A stretch of DNA of 64,000 nt from Butyrivibrio sp. LB2008 (GCF_000621565.1 NZ_JHXZ01000019.1:35452-99451), one strand, 5' to 3'. Positions 9,810 to 18,401 are shown, numbered from the stretch's first letter. The notes: generated by a model not told the origin, from the letters alone. Translations and numbers: made by a program.

Positions 9810-10961
9810 TCACAAATCTATTTCACATTTAAAGTATTCATTTTCCTCTGCCGAAAACCTCACAGCGTATTTGTATTTTCTCGCCACCTGCTTAACAACG
9901 CGGATTCCGAGGCCGTGCTCTGGAAGATATGCATTCTTTATTCTTTCGTTAAGCACCTTGATCTTCTGCTCAGGTGCGCCCTGTCCGTTATCGCATATGA
10001 CAAGTTTTGCCTTATCTTTACCACGCTCGGATAGCGCAACATTTATCTCACAGCCTTTCTCATTATGAACTATCGAGTTGGTAATGAGATTCTCAATCAT
10101 ACGCCTGATCAGCGTAACGTCCGCCTGGATACTGTAGTTCTCAAGCTGCTCATCCACTTCCAGGTCAAAAGAATAATCTTCATAAGTATTTATATAATCG
10201 CACAATATTTCTCTCAAGAGCGATGTGAGATTTATCTTTTCATTGCTCCATTTACCGGTTCCCGCTTCCAACTTGTTCTCGGTGTTAAGATTCCCTATAA
10301 GGTCTCTGATCTTGAAGCACTGCTTTTCCTCTACGCTCCCTTTTTCCACAGAGCCCATAACTATGCTGAGCGGAGTCCTTATATCATGCGAAACTCCGGC
10401 AATCCACTCAGTCCTTGCTTTCTCTCTTGCAAGCATCCACTTGCGCGTTATCAGAACGGGCAATAGAAACAGAATTAGCATATTTGCAATGAACATATAC
10501 GGACCAAATCTGATCATGCTGTCCATGGTTTCCATATTTATTTCCAAAATGTACTTCCATATGCTGCCCTTGGGATGTCCGACCACCAGAATGCCATCGT
10601 CCCTCGCCCAGTTATACACAGGATAATCATTCAGATACCAATGCGAAAAAGAAGCCACCTCTTTTATCCCATATGAATCCGGAATATCCTTCGGCTTATT
10701 ATAATTCCAGATCACGCTCCCCGAATCATCGATTATCATAGCAAAAGAGCCGGTTCTGTCCAAACGGTCATATACGGACCTGTCCACATTATATACACCG
10801 CCTTCGTTCACAATCTTTTCCGATACTTTTTCTATTCGATACGTATCAAGATATTCCTTCTCTTTTTGCACACATATAAAGAACATGACAAAAATGTCGA
10901 CCACGATAAGCGACACCAGAACCAGCATCATGGAAAAGATGTATCCGGATATTTTTTTCAT
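9810..10961 (-). CDS. Sensor histidine kinase of the adjacent OmpR-type system
   Basis: 383 residues. Two membrane helices (about 8-30 and 153-172) flank a 120-residue extracytoplasmic sensor. The phosphoacceptor box is GVSHDIRTPLSI with His192, followed by an N-box (NLITNSIVHN) and a G2-type HGLGIRVVKQVA. The start shares one base with the stop of the response regulator gene (TAATG), so translation is coupled. Neighbouring exporter genes suggest it senses an antimicrobial peptide or similar envelope stress; this is inference from context. Confidence 0.9.
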   Translation of the reverse strand: MKKISGYIFSMMLVLVSLIVVDIFVMFFICVQKEKEYLDTYRIEKVSEKIVNEGGVYNVDRSVYDRLDRTGSFAMIIDDSGSVIWNYNKPKDIPDSYGIKEVASFSHWYLNDYPVYNWARDDGILVVGHPKGSIWKYILEINMETMDSMIRFGPYMFIANMLILFLLPVLITRKWMLAREKARTEWIAGVSHDIRTPLSIVMGSVEKGSVEEKQCFKIRDLIGNLNTENKLEAGTGKWSNEKINLTSLLREILCDYINTYEDYSFDLEVDEQLENYSIQADVTLIRRMIENLITNSIVHNEKGCEINVALSERGKDKAKLVICDNGQGAPEQKIKVLNERIKNAYLPEHGLGIRVVKQVARKYKYAVRFSAEENEYFKCEIDL

Positions 10962-11665
10962 TACTTTCTTCCTCTAATATTCAGCCTGTATCCAAGTCCA
11001 CGAACCGTCTGCAGATACGCGGGACTCGACGGGTCTTCTTCAATTTTTTCCCTAAGTCTTCTGACGTGCACTATCAGCGAATTCTCAAGCCCATAGCTCC
11101 CGTCCGGCCAAAGCGTATCCATCAGGACATTCAGCGACACAATTTTCCCCTGATTGTCATATAATTTGGAAAAGAGCTGAAACTCTTTTGCGGTCAGCTC
11201 CGCCTCGCCGTCAGGTCTTATCACGATTCCCGAGGAAAGATCCACTCTCACAGCCCCGAGATTGACACTCTTATTCTCAGTCAGGTGATACGTCCTTCGC
11301 AAAACTGCTTTTATCCTAAGGAGCAGTTCTTCAGGCGTATAGGGCTTTGTCACATAATCATCGGCACCAAGTCCGAGTCCTTTTAACCTGCTTGTCTCCT
11401 CATCTCTTGCGGAAAGAAAAATCACAGGTATATTAAGTCCTCTTTTTGTCCACTGCTCGTAGAGCGAAAGTCCGCTGATATCAGGCATCATTATATCCAG
11501 CACAACCAGATCCACCTGATTTTTTCCTATAATCTCATCTGCTTCTTTGCCATTGGAAGCGCGCAATATATTCTTAAATCCATTCTCTGTAAGGAGCCTG
11601 TCGTTAATCTCCAGTATCTGCCTTTCATCATCTACGAGAAGGATGCTGCAATCCGTTAATACCAT
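10961..11665 (-). CDS. OmpR/PhoB-family response regulator
   Basis: 234 residues. Receiver domain residues 1-115 with the acidic pair VDDE, phosphoacceptor D57 in VVLDIMMPD, and the conserved Lys in YVTKPYTPEE; C-terminal winged helix (about 130-230) with ELTAKEFQLF and VHVRRLREKIE. It is the first gene of a kinase pair transcribed away from an ABC exporter, with 160 bases between them holding phased direct repeats. It probably activates the exporter and possibly itself. Confidence 0.93.
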   Translation of the reverse strand: MVLTDCSILLVDDERQILEINDRLLTENGFKNILRASNGKEADEIIGKNQVDLVVLDIMMPDISGLSLYEQWTKRGLNIPVIFLSARDEETSRLKGLGLGADDYVTKPYTPEELLLRIKAVLRRTYHLTENKSVNLGAVRVDLSSGIVIRPDGEAELTAKEFQLFSKLYDNQGKIVSLNVLMDTLWPDGSYGLENSLIVHVRRLREKIEEDPSSPAYLQTVRGLGYRLNIRGRK

Positions 11666-11739
11666 AGTTTTACCCTCTTTTTCTTATCAATAATTAGTAT
11701 ACACACATATCTATAGCAATGAAACAGCCGCGCCCACTG

Positions 11740-11794
11740 CGTAATGTAAATGTAATGTTGCTGTCATGTTCAGGTAAGCTTGCCTTTTTATACT
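11740..11794 (+). promoter_or_regulatory. Phased direct repeats and promoter of the ABC exporter
   Basis: Three near-identical nonamers with an exact 11-base period occur at 11740-11748 (CGTAATGTA), 11751-11759 (TGTAATGTT) and 11762-11770 (TGTCATGTT). A good -10 box, TATACT, lies at 11789-11794, and the third repeat occupies the place of a -35 box. One helical turn spacing of direct half-sites is what OmpR-family regulators bind, so the response regulator next door is the obvious candidate. Confidence 0.7.
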
Positions 11795-11825
11795 GTATTT
11801 ATCAACAATATGCGGAGGAAGAATC

Positions 11826-12545
11826 ATGAAAAAATATATAATCGAAACCTACGATCTTTGCAAAAAGAGTGGGAATAAGTTCAGGGTAAAAGATGTAAAT
11901 CTGGCGGTTCCCCAAGGATGCATTTACGGTTTTCTAGGCCCCAACGGCGCTGGTAAAACCACAACAATGAAGCTTCTTCTGGGACTTATACAGCCCGATG
12001 GCGGAACTGTAGAAATTCTTGGTCAAAAGATGTCTCCAAGAAACAGGTTCGATATAAATATGCGAACGGGAAGCCTTATAGAAAGTCCCGGATTCTACGG
12101 GCATCTCACCGGACAGGAAAACCTTGAGATAATCGCTCGTTATAAGAATCTTGGCACCGCTGACATAAAAGAGGCTCTTTACACAGTCAGTCTCTATGAC
12201 AGAAAAGATGACAAAGTAAAAAACTATTCGCTTGGCATGAAGCAAAGACTTGGCATCGCAATGGCTCTTATGGGGAAACCCGAGCTTATCATATTGGACG
12301 AGCCGACAAACGGGCTTGACCCCGCAGGAATAAACGAGATCAGAAATCTTGTAAAGAGCATTCCCGAAAAGTGTGGTTCAACAGTCATTATCTCAAGCCA
12401 CCTTCTCTCTGAAGTTGAGCAGATTGCCGATTATGTTGGCATTATAAATAAAGGAAAAATGATCTACCAGGGACTCTTATCGGAACTTGAAATCGGAGAT
12501 GCTTCTCTTGAAGAAGTCTTCCTCGAAATGACAAAAGGAGCTTAA
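11826..12545 (+). CDS. ABC transporter ATP-binding protein, lantibiotic-protection type
   Basis: 239 residues. Walker A FLGPNGAGKTTTMK (about 38-51), signature NYSLGMKQRLGIA, Walker B LIILDEPTNGLDP, and a His switch SSHLLSE. The short size and overall sequence match LanF/BcrA-like ATPases that export or shed lantibiotics and bacitracin-like peptides. ATG follows GGAGG by 7 bases. The permease gene starts 3 bases after its stop. Control by the divergent two-component system is likely. Confidence 0.88.
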   Translation: MKKYIIETYDLCKKSGNKFRVKDVNLAVPQGCIYGFLGPNGAGKTTTMKLLLGLIQPDGGTVEILGQKMSPRNRFDINMRTGSLIESPGFYGHLTGQENLEIIARYKNLGTADIKEALYTVSLYDRKDDKVKNYSLGMKQRLGIAMALMGKPELIILDEPTNGLDPAGINEIRNLVKSIPEKCGSTVIISSHLLSEVEQIADYVGIINKGKMIYQGLLSELEIGDASLEEVFLEMTKGA

Positions 12546-12547
12546 AA

Positions 12548-14068
12548 ATGGGCATTATAGGAAATCTTTTTATCGAACTCAAAAAACATAAACGCCGCTG
12601 TAATCTATTGTTATTTATTGCGGTGATTGTTGCGGAGATGGCATTTTTATACGGAAATTGTCACGGCAAGGACGGCTCTGCGGACGGATGGATGATGCTT
12701 TTTTATAATATTCCCATCATAAACTGCGTGTTTTTCCCGGTTGCGATCGCTGGATTTGCTTCCAGGCTAATGGACATTGAGCACAAGGGCGAGATGCTGA
12801 AATGCCTATACACCTTCTCCACACCGCAAAAGATCTTTTTCACAAAATATCTTTATGGAGCGATATGCACACTTATCCTGGTCGCAATGCAATGCGGCTC
12901 GATCATACTCTGCTGCGGAATTCTAGGTTTTGACAGCAACTTCCCGCTTAAATATCTGCTTATACACGGGGCGATCACTTATATAACCTGCATGACTCTG
13001 CTAAGCATACACCTGCTTTTGTCATTTTTTTACAGGAATCAGGCTCTTAGTATTTCAGTGGGAATTCTTGGAAGTTTCACTGCATTTTTCTCATTGGTCC
13101 TTCCCGAATCGGTCATCCAGAAATTCCTTCCCTGGGCAACTTTCGTGACATCGGGCTTTGTTAAAATGGACTGGAATCGCAACACAAGAGAAGTAAAGTA
13201 CTTTCTGGACAAACCGGACCTCACCTCTGTATTTATCTGTATCGGCTGGATAGTCCTTTTAACCTGTATCACACTTATGCTGCTCAAGAAATCCGGTGTT
13301 GAAGAGGCGGAAAAAATAAAAAGCAAGCGAAAGACAACGAAGATAGCGCTACACAGACGTCCTGTTGAGATCCTGAAATTGAAGGGATCACCTGCTTGGA
13401 TTGCCTTTTTCATAGTTCCTGCAATCTCGGCAGCAATAGGAAGCGTAAACTACATCAGTAATCTGAGCATCTTAAAAGAAGGCTGGTACTCATTGTGGAC
13501 TCAGCACACGCTGTTTCTATGCTATTTCTTCATGCCTGTCATAATCGGAATCTTTACAGGTTGCATCTGGCGCGTTGAACACAGCGGAACAAATATGAAC
13601 CTTTTAATGACTCATCAAAGACCTGCAAAAATAGTACTCGGCAAATACGCAGCCACTTGCTTTATCACTTCTGTTTCGCTGATATGGGTCGTAGTCTTGT
13701 ACCTTATTGCCGGCTCGCTAATGCACATAGACGGTGAGCTACCTTCGGGAATCATTCAATGGATAGGCTTGGGAATCCTTAGTTCGTGGGTTATTTGCGC
13801 CTTCCAGGTTCTTGTTTCGCTTGTTATAAGAAACTTTGTCCTTCCCATAATTATCGCATTCCTTGGCGGTTTCGCAGGTCTTTCCTGTATTGCAAAGGAT
13901 ATGCCTTACCTGACACCGTTCTCCTTGTTCGACCTTGCCATGAATCAACGGGAATTGGGAAATGCGAATATAGGAACATTCACGCTCTCGTCTGTGATAT
14001 TTATTGTGGCGTTTATCATGATTTCTATCCTGTATCTTAGTCGCAGTGATGTAAGATCTAACGAATAA
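12548..14068 (+). CDS. ABC-2 type permease, fused LanE/LanG-like double permease
   Basis: 506 residues, about twice a single lantibiotic-immunity permease. Residues 1-255 and about 275-506 each form a six-helix ABC-2 unit with similar openings: an N-terminal basic segment, a long polar loop, then a phrase of the kind EHKGEMLKCL in the first half and EHSGTNMNLLM in the second. Between them is a basic linker rich in Lys and Arg (about 250-275). The second half resembles permeases that start with SLWTQHTLF, seen in LanG/LanE proteins. I read it as a natural fusion of the E and G subunits. AAAGGAG near the end of the ATPase gene serves as its ribosome site. Confidence 0.8.
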   Translation: MGIIGNLFIELKKHKRRCNLLLFIAVIVAEMAFLYGNCHGKDGSADGWMMLFYNIPIINCVFFPVAIAGFASRLMDIEHKGEMLKCLYTFSTPQKIFFTKYLYGAICTLILVAMQCGSIILCCGILGFDSNFPLKYLLIHGAITYITCMTLLSIHLLLSFFYRNQALSISVGILGSFTAFFSLVLPESVIQKFLPWATFVTSGFVKMDWNRNTREVKYFLDKPDLTSVFICIGWIVLLTCITLMLLKKSGVEEAEKIKSKRKTTKIALHRRPVEILKLKGSPAWIAFFIVPAISAAIGSVNYISNLSILKEGWYSLWTQHTLFLCYFFMPVIIGIFTGCIWRVEHSGTNMNLLMTHQRPAKIVLGKYAATCFITSVSLIWVVVLYLIAGSLMHIDGELPSGIIQWIGLGILSSWVICAFQVLVSLVIRNFVLPIIIAFLGGFAGLSCIAKDMPYLTPFSLFDLAMNQRELGNANIGTFTLSSVIFIVAFIMISILYLSRSDVRSNE

Positions 14069-14140
14069 AATTTCCGTCATCCTCCTGTTGAATACAGGAT
14101 AGATGGTAATTATAAGGAATTTATAAGGATGGAAAAAAAA

Positions 14141-14647
14141 TCAATTTATAGCAGCATAAATCTCCTCTATTACCGGCGATTTATGCTCAATGTATTTATC
14201 TATATCATCAGGGTATAGCGTTGCTGCCTCAAGTTTTATATTTCCATATTTTTCCTTGTCGTCCGGATGACTTCTCAAATAATCCCTGAACGCAAGATGT
14301 CTTTTAAGCTCTGCAGAATCTTCCGGACATACATATAAATGATGTGTCTGCAAATGCTCTTTTCCCTCATATGCAAAGGCTTCGCGCCCTTCAATTCCAA
14401 GATTTCCTTCGTGGGTATATCCGATGGTCTCAAGCGCTGCGATTGCCTTTTTGAGGTCACTTAGCTTTACAACTACGTCAATATCAATAACCGGCTTCGC
14501 TGCCAGTCCCTCAACGGATGTGCTTCCAACATGTTCAATAGAAATTGCAACGTCGCCAAGCACCACCGACAGCTCATTCTTTATATCTATAAAATCTTGC
14601 TTCCACTTCTCATCATACGGAAGCACTACTACATTTTTTGTTCTCAT
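14141..14647 (-). CDS. GrpB-family (UPF0157) nucleotidyltransferase-like protein
   Basis: 168 residues. The motif IEHVGSTSVEGLAAKPVIDIDV (about 38-59 region) and the C-terminal YPDDIDKYIEHKSP identify the GrpB family, which has a nucleotidyltransferase-like fold and unknown substrate. ATG at 14647 follows GAGGTG by 6 bases; a GTG three codons earlier lies inside this site. It is convergent with the exporter operon and begins the accessory stretch that runs to about 21.3 kb. Confidence 0.85.
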   Translation of the reverse strand: MRTKNVVVLPYDEKWKQDFIDIKNELSVVLGDVAISIEHVGSTSVEGLAAKPVIDIDVVVKLSDLKKAIAALETIGYTHEGNLGIEGREAFAYEGKEHLQTHHLYVCPEDSAELKRHLAFRDYLRSHPDDKEKYGNIKLEAATLYPDDIDKYIEHKSPVIEEIYAAIN

Positions 14648-14674
14648 GGATGTCACCTCACAAATAAAACAATT

Positions 14675-15463
14675 TCATTTTTTATAACCATAAGAAATCA
14701 CATGACATCGCGCAGCCACGTAACCATTTGAATCAGCATATTTTTCATCTACTCCATGATCAATAATGAATCTTCTTTGCTCTGATTTAAAATCATCAGT
14801 ACCTGCACTAACGAAATCAACATAATCATTGATTCTGACTCCAATATTCTTTAGCCCAAGTTTCTCCATAAAGACCGGCGCTTTCATCCCAATTTGATAA
14901 TCTCTTCCACCGGAATGTTCCTCTGATAGCCACCTCTGTTTTAGAAAATCATCGTTTTCAAACGGATCATATATCCTATTGTCTATATAAATCCCTGCAT
15001 TCTCCATACGCCTGCTGGGTTCGATACATATTACCAATCCGTTCTCTTTTACAGCCCCGATCATCTTCTTCATTATATCTTCCGGTTTTGTAACATGCCG
15101 AAGTACAGTCTGGCATATAGCTATATCATATTCAGCATCAGGCTCATACTCATTTAAGTCTGCAACTTCAAAGCATACCTCCTTGCTGCCAGAAAAGATT
15201 TCACGCGCTTCATCGATAAGATTTTCAGATATATCAACACCCTTATATAAGCTTTTCTTCGGGACTAACGGCAACAGCATCTGCGCCAAGAATCCATATC
15301 CGCAGCCAAAATCAATTATTTTCACCGGCTTATCTATCTTCCATACGCATTTTACAAGGAACTCAAAATAATCATTATTCCACAGGTTCTGCCTTGTACT
15401 ATGTAAATATACCTTTTCCAATCCCCAATCTCTGGAACCATCTATTCCTGATGCTTTTTTCAT
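14675..15463 (-). CDS. Class I SAM-dependent methyltransferase
   Basis: 262 residues. SAM motif I is IIDFGCGYGF (49-58), acidic residue KGVDIS at the end of strand 2, and a motif IV region AICQTVLRHV. A C-terminal 100-residue extension is unrelated to core folding and may set substrate choice, which I cannot name. Its ATG overlaps the stop of the upstream deaminase-like gene by 4 bases (ATGA), so the two are translated together. Confidence 0.85.
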   Translation of the reverse strand: MKKASGIDGSRDWGLEKVYLHSTRQNLWNNDYFEFLVKCVWKIDKPVKIIDFGCGYGFLAQMLLPLVPKKSLYKGVDISENLIDEAREIFSGSKEVCFEVADLNEYEPDAEYDIAICQTVLRHVTKPEDIMKKMIGAVKENGLVICIEPSRRMENAGIYIDNRIYDPFENDDFLKQRWLSEEHSGGRDYQIGMKAPVFMEKLGLKNIGVRINDYVDFVSAGTDDFKSEQRRFIIDHGVDEKYADSNGYVAARCHVISYGYKK

Positions 15464-16101
15464 AAACTCCCCCGCAATTGATTTATACCTTTTTTCAATC
15501 CGTTCTTTCTAATGTTGTCCAATTCCTCTGCATTCAGGCAACCGCTCTGATATAGTCTCAGATACTCCTTAGATACATCTGAATCAAAGATCAACACATC
15601 ATCTCCATACAGATCAATTGAATAAAACGCTTTACATCCCCAGAAATGAGAAAGGCAATCTTCCAAATACGCTACATCACAATGCCTGGATAACCCAATC
15701 TGAAGCCTAAGCTCAATTTCCGGTGCGATTTCTTTATGTGATAATTCAAACGCTTCAACAAGTTCATCTATATTCTCATGAAAAAACTCACCCAGCCCCC
15801 AGACATCTTCTCCTATTTCAAGTACGCTGACACCGTCCTCCTTTGCCTGCACAAATGTAGCCCGTATCAACATTCTACGCCCTTCAGATGAATTAAAGTA
15901 TTCTCCTATATTCTGCGCATTCCAAACATGCATTTCATCCATGGAATTAAGCGGCTCTGTGATTGGTTGTATATCTTTTCCTGTCTGTTCTTTCAAAAAT
16001 CGCCTGCTTCCGCCAAGTACAAAGTGGTTGTGTAGATCCGCCTTTGGGCATTTGCGGATATCATCAAGTTTTTCTTGTTTCAATGCCGTCTGAAAGTCCA
16101 T
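15460..16101 (-). pseudogene. Adenosine/AMP deaminase-like protein with internal in-frame deletion
   Basis: 213 residues with no frame break, but far shorter than the usual 300-350. The N-terminus has the metal-binding KADLHNHFVLGGS (20-32), and residues up to SIDLYGDD (161-168) follow the normal order. The next residues, VLIFDSDVSKEYLRLY and LNAEELDNIRKNGL, belong to the extreme C-terminus of the family, normally after TDD. The central part with HAGE, HIGHG and the distal catalytic Asp/His is missing. The junction falls at a GDD/TDD-like sequence, suggesting recombination at a short repeat. It should be inactive as a deaminase. It stays coupled to the methyltransferase by a 4-base overlap. 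Confidence 0.7.
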
Positions 16102-16149
16102 CGTTGCTCCTTAATCAAGCTTATTCCATATTTTCATGCATATTCATAC

Positions 16150-16983
16150 TTAGTGAAAGAACTTTTTTATTATAGCATCAATCTCATTAGTTCCTAAGGG
16201 ACTGATTGATGTTTCCTCTGTAATTATCAAATTTACTCCGATAAAAATATCTTCCTTCATCAAAGATTTTAACCTTTGTACTGAATTCTTCGCATATTCT
16301 TTATCGTCTAACATGCCACGATGTTCCCAATATAATACTTTTCTTCTTTTGACATCCAAAACAGTGAAGTCAGGATGAATTATTCCCCCGCCACTTAGTT
16401 TTAATGGACATTCATATTTATATGGAATCCCCTTGTCCGCAAGTGCATTGGCTATATTGAGTTCTGACTTTGATCGAACCCTTTCTTTTCGTTTAGTTTC
16501 AAAAAAAGGAAGATATTCCGGAATAGGTTTTCTTTGATATGGCTCTTTTAACCAGAGTTGCACATAGTCCTCGTCCGAGACATCAATAGGTGTTATTAAT
16601 TCTTTCACTTCAGTAGGAAACGATGAATATGCTTTTTGAATCTTTTCTATTGTATTTTCCGATTTGTCGATGAGTTTTTTCAGGCATTGAACCTCTACCG
16701 TGACAAGCTTATTAATCTTTTCGTCATAAGCTTTTTGAAGATATTGTTTAATCATAGATATTTCAGATTTATGAATATATTTTCCGGATTTTTCCGAACT
16801 TTCTCTTCGCAAATAAAACTGGACTCCATGCGCAGTTCTGCTCACATGTATTTTCCCCGGCGGCGCTTTTTCTAATGCTTCCTCTTTTGAATTCTTGATC
16901 AAAAGCAGCTCGTTGTACCTCCGCTTTGCTTCAGAATATAGATTGGTATATTTAGTCGTTAATAAATTTTGTTGCTTCTTCGT
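16150..16983 (-). CDS. Hypothetical protein with PD-(D/E)XK nuclease-like C-terminus; non-AUG start
   Basis: About 277 residues. The C-terminal half has RSKSELNIANAL (E174), HPDFTVLD (D205) and VLYWEHRG (E220), the order expected of a PD-(D/E)XK-type fold, and resembles a common Firmicutes protein of unknown role. The N-terminus fits that family only if translation starts near 16983, giving KKQQNLLTTKYTNLY. No ATG, GTG or TTG is there: a perfect AAGGAGG (16991-16997) is followed by ATT (16986-16984) and ACG (16983-16981), with ACG at the ideal 7-base distance, and an in-frame TAA lies just upstream. The next usable start, TTG 16902, has no well-placed ribosome site. It is either a rare non-AUG start or a start-codon mutation. 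Confidence 0.65.
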   Translation of the reverse strand, partial: TKKQQNLLTTKYTNLYSEAKRRYNELLLIKNSKEEALEKAPPGKIHVSRTAHGVQFYLRRESSEKSGKYIHKSEISMIKQYLQKAYDEKINKLVTVEVQCLKKLIDKSENTIEKIQKAYSSFPTEVKELITPIDVSDEDYVQLWLKEPYQRKPIPEYLPFFETKRKERVRSKSELNIANALADKGIPYKYECPLKLSGGGIIHPDFTVLDVKRRKVLYWEHRGMLDDKEYAKNSVQRLKSLMKEDIFIGVNLIITEETSISPLGTNEIDAIIKKFFH

Positions 16984-17117
16984 AATGATTCCTCCTTAAA
17001 AATATAAAAAGACTTGAATTATAAAAGTCTAAATTGCAAATAAAATTATAAAAGCTTGTACCATGCAGCTAAGTTGTTCGTTTTTTCTGCCACTTGTCAA
17101 TCACGCCTTTCATGCTC

Positions 17118-17442
17118 GGACAGCGGAATTGTGAAAAATGGAATTTTCGTTGCAATAGATAATCATCATTTACTTTTTATAACAGCGAGATTATGAAAGC
17201 TGGCTTATCCGCTGTCATAAATTGTTTATCTACCTAGTTTCCAACATCGAAATTTTAAAAAATTGCTTTTTCGCCGCCGTATATAATCATCATTCGCATT
17301 TTCTAACAGCGAGATTATAAAAACCTACTTTTTCCGCTGTCATAGATGTTTTATTTACTTAATTTCCGACAGCGGAATATTAAAAAATAGCTTTTCCGCC
17401 GCCATATATAAAGCTTATGTGCTTTTTCCAACAGCACCCTCA
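17118..17442. repeat. Degenerate tandem repeat, 62-bp period, about five units
   Basis: Units open with (g/a)acagcg(g/a) at about 17119, 17181, 17243, 17305, 17368 and a partial one at 17430; the steps are 62, 62, 62, 63 and 62 bases. Units 2 and 4 are the most alike (aacagcgagattat..., ending in tagtttcc/taatttcc), as are units 1, 3 and 5, so a 124-125 bp higher period exists. Within units, cagcg... pairs with ...ccgctg about 25 bases on, so each can fold. The array lies in a 500-base stretch without a convincing gene, between the PD-(D/E)XK gene and a truncated acetyltransferase. Confidence 0.75.
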
Positions 17443-17482
17443 ATCTCGGCTTCTCAGCACGCAACACTAAAATCACAACACA

Positions 17483-17842
17483 TCACATATCAAGGATTTT
17501 CGTGGTAAGACAAATATAACCACTCAAAGAAAAATTATAGAAATCCTGAAACTGAATAAGAATATACTCCAACACATACAAAAAAGCAACCACAAGTTTT
17601 CGGCCTCGCGTCAAAGAGCCCGCATTCCCTATAAATACTAGAGGTTGCGGGCTTTGCTCCTTTACTCCGATGATTTCTTCGCCCTCACTAGCAACGAACA
17701 CGCGCTCTGTTTCCGAGAACTCTTTGTTACGCATCATCTTGGCAAGATACGGTCCGGCCTTCCAGGAACAGTTTTCCGCGAAGGAAATTGTTTTGTCCCA
17801 AAGCGGATGACCATATGTCATAACTGATATTTCCACGCTCAT
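17483..17842 (-). pseudogene. Truncated GNAT acetyltransferase (N-terminal 60 residues only)
   Basis: From ATG 17842 the first 55-60 residues (MSVEISVMTYGHPLWDK to FVASEGEEIIG) look like the N-terminus of a GNAT enzyme that should continue through an acetyl-CoA loop. Instead the frame enters unrelated hydrophobic residues and stops; no R/Q-x-x-G-x-G/A loop is present. The break coincides with a hairpin at 17612-17656. Its ATG overlaps the stop of the intact upstream acetyltransferase by 4 bases, showing it was once part of a coupled pair. Confidence 0.65.
17612..17656. repeat. Hairpin at the acetyltransferase break point
   Basis: GCCCGCA at 17618-17624 pairs with TGCGGGC at 17646-17652, and CAAA/TTTG extends the stem across a two-base bulge. 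The loop is 21 bases of AT-rich sequence. It sits exactly where similarity of the upstream acetyltransferase fragment ends. It may be a terminator, or the scar or end of an inserted element. Confidence 0.6.
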
Positions 17843-18381
17843 ATGCTTATCCAAAACCTTTTTATTTTATCGCCATCAACATCGATGGTCTTCTCGTATA
17901 CCCCGCCATTAGCAAGAATCGTTTTCTCGCTGGCATCATTTCCCTCGTCGCAGGTCACAAGCATCTTATTGATCCCAAGTTCTTTTGCATTTAACTTGTC
18001 CAGGCGTAACATTTCCTTGGCATAGCCTTTTCTACGCTCGGAAGGACGAACCGAATATCCGCAATGTCCACCCCAAGTACCAAGGATGGGATGATCAATA
18101 TGATGACGAAGATCTATTACACCAACAATTCTGTTATCCTTCTTCCTTATTGCCAGATAAGTATGTGAAGGAACTGTCGTTCCTACTTCTTCACATGTTT
18201 TTTCGTCTTTTCTAAGAGAACATATTCGGATCCATTCGTCAGCAGAACTACTTGAATCCAGTGACATGCATCCAGCAAATTGATCTTCATTATCAGCATC
18301 TTTATCTATTATTTCCTGTCTGAACGCCCATAGATCCTCGGCATATTCCAGACTTGGTTCAACAAGTATGAGTTCATCCAT
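17839..18381 (-). CDS. GNAT-family N-acetyltransferase
   Basis: 180 residues. Core motif GHCGYSVRPSERRKGYAKEML (about 105-125) with the R-R-K-G-Y-A acetyl-CoA loop, followed by LVTCDEGNDASEKTILANGGVYE, is the standard arrangement for this subfamily, where substrates are usually amino groups of antibiotics or metabolites. The gene is 20 bases downstream of a histidine phosphatase gene and overlaps a truncated acetyltransferase by 4 bases at its 3' end. Substrate unknown. Confidence 0.85.
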   Translation of the reverse strand: MDELILVEPSLEYAEDLWAFRQEIIDKDADNEDQFAGCMSLDSSSSADEWIRICSLRKDEKTCEEVGTTVPSHTYLAIRKKDNRIVGVIDLRHHIDHPILGTWGGHCGYSVRPSERRKGYAKEMLRLDKLNAKELGINKMLVTCDEGNDASEKTILANGGVYEKTIDVDGDKIKRFWISI

Positions 18382-18401
18382 AATTCTTTATCTAAGCTCC
18401 T

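Noticed and set aside
14069..14140. Terminator after the exporter permease
   Set aside because: Only a five-base stem (CCTGT/ACAGG) without a T-run; too weak to list.
17118..17442. CRISPR-like periodicity
   Set aside because: Repeats are degenerate along their whole length with no unique spacers, and no cas gene is present.
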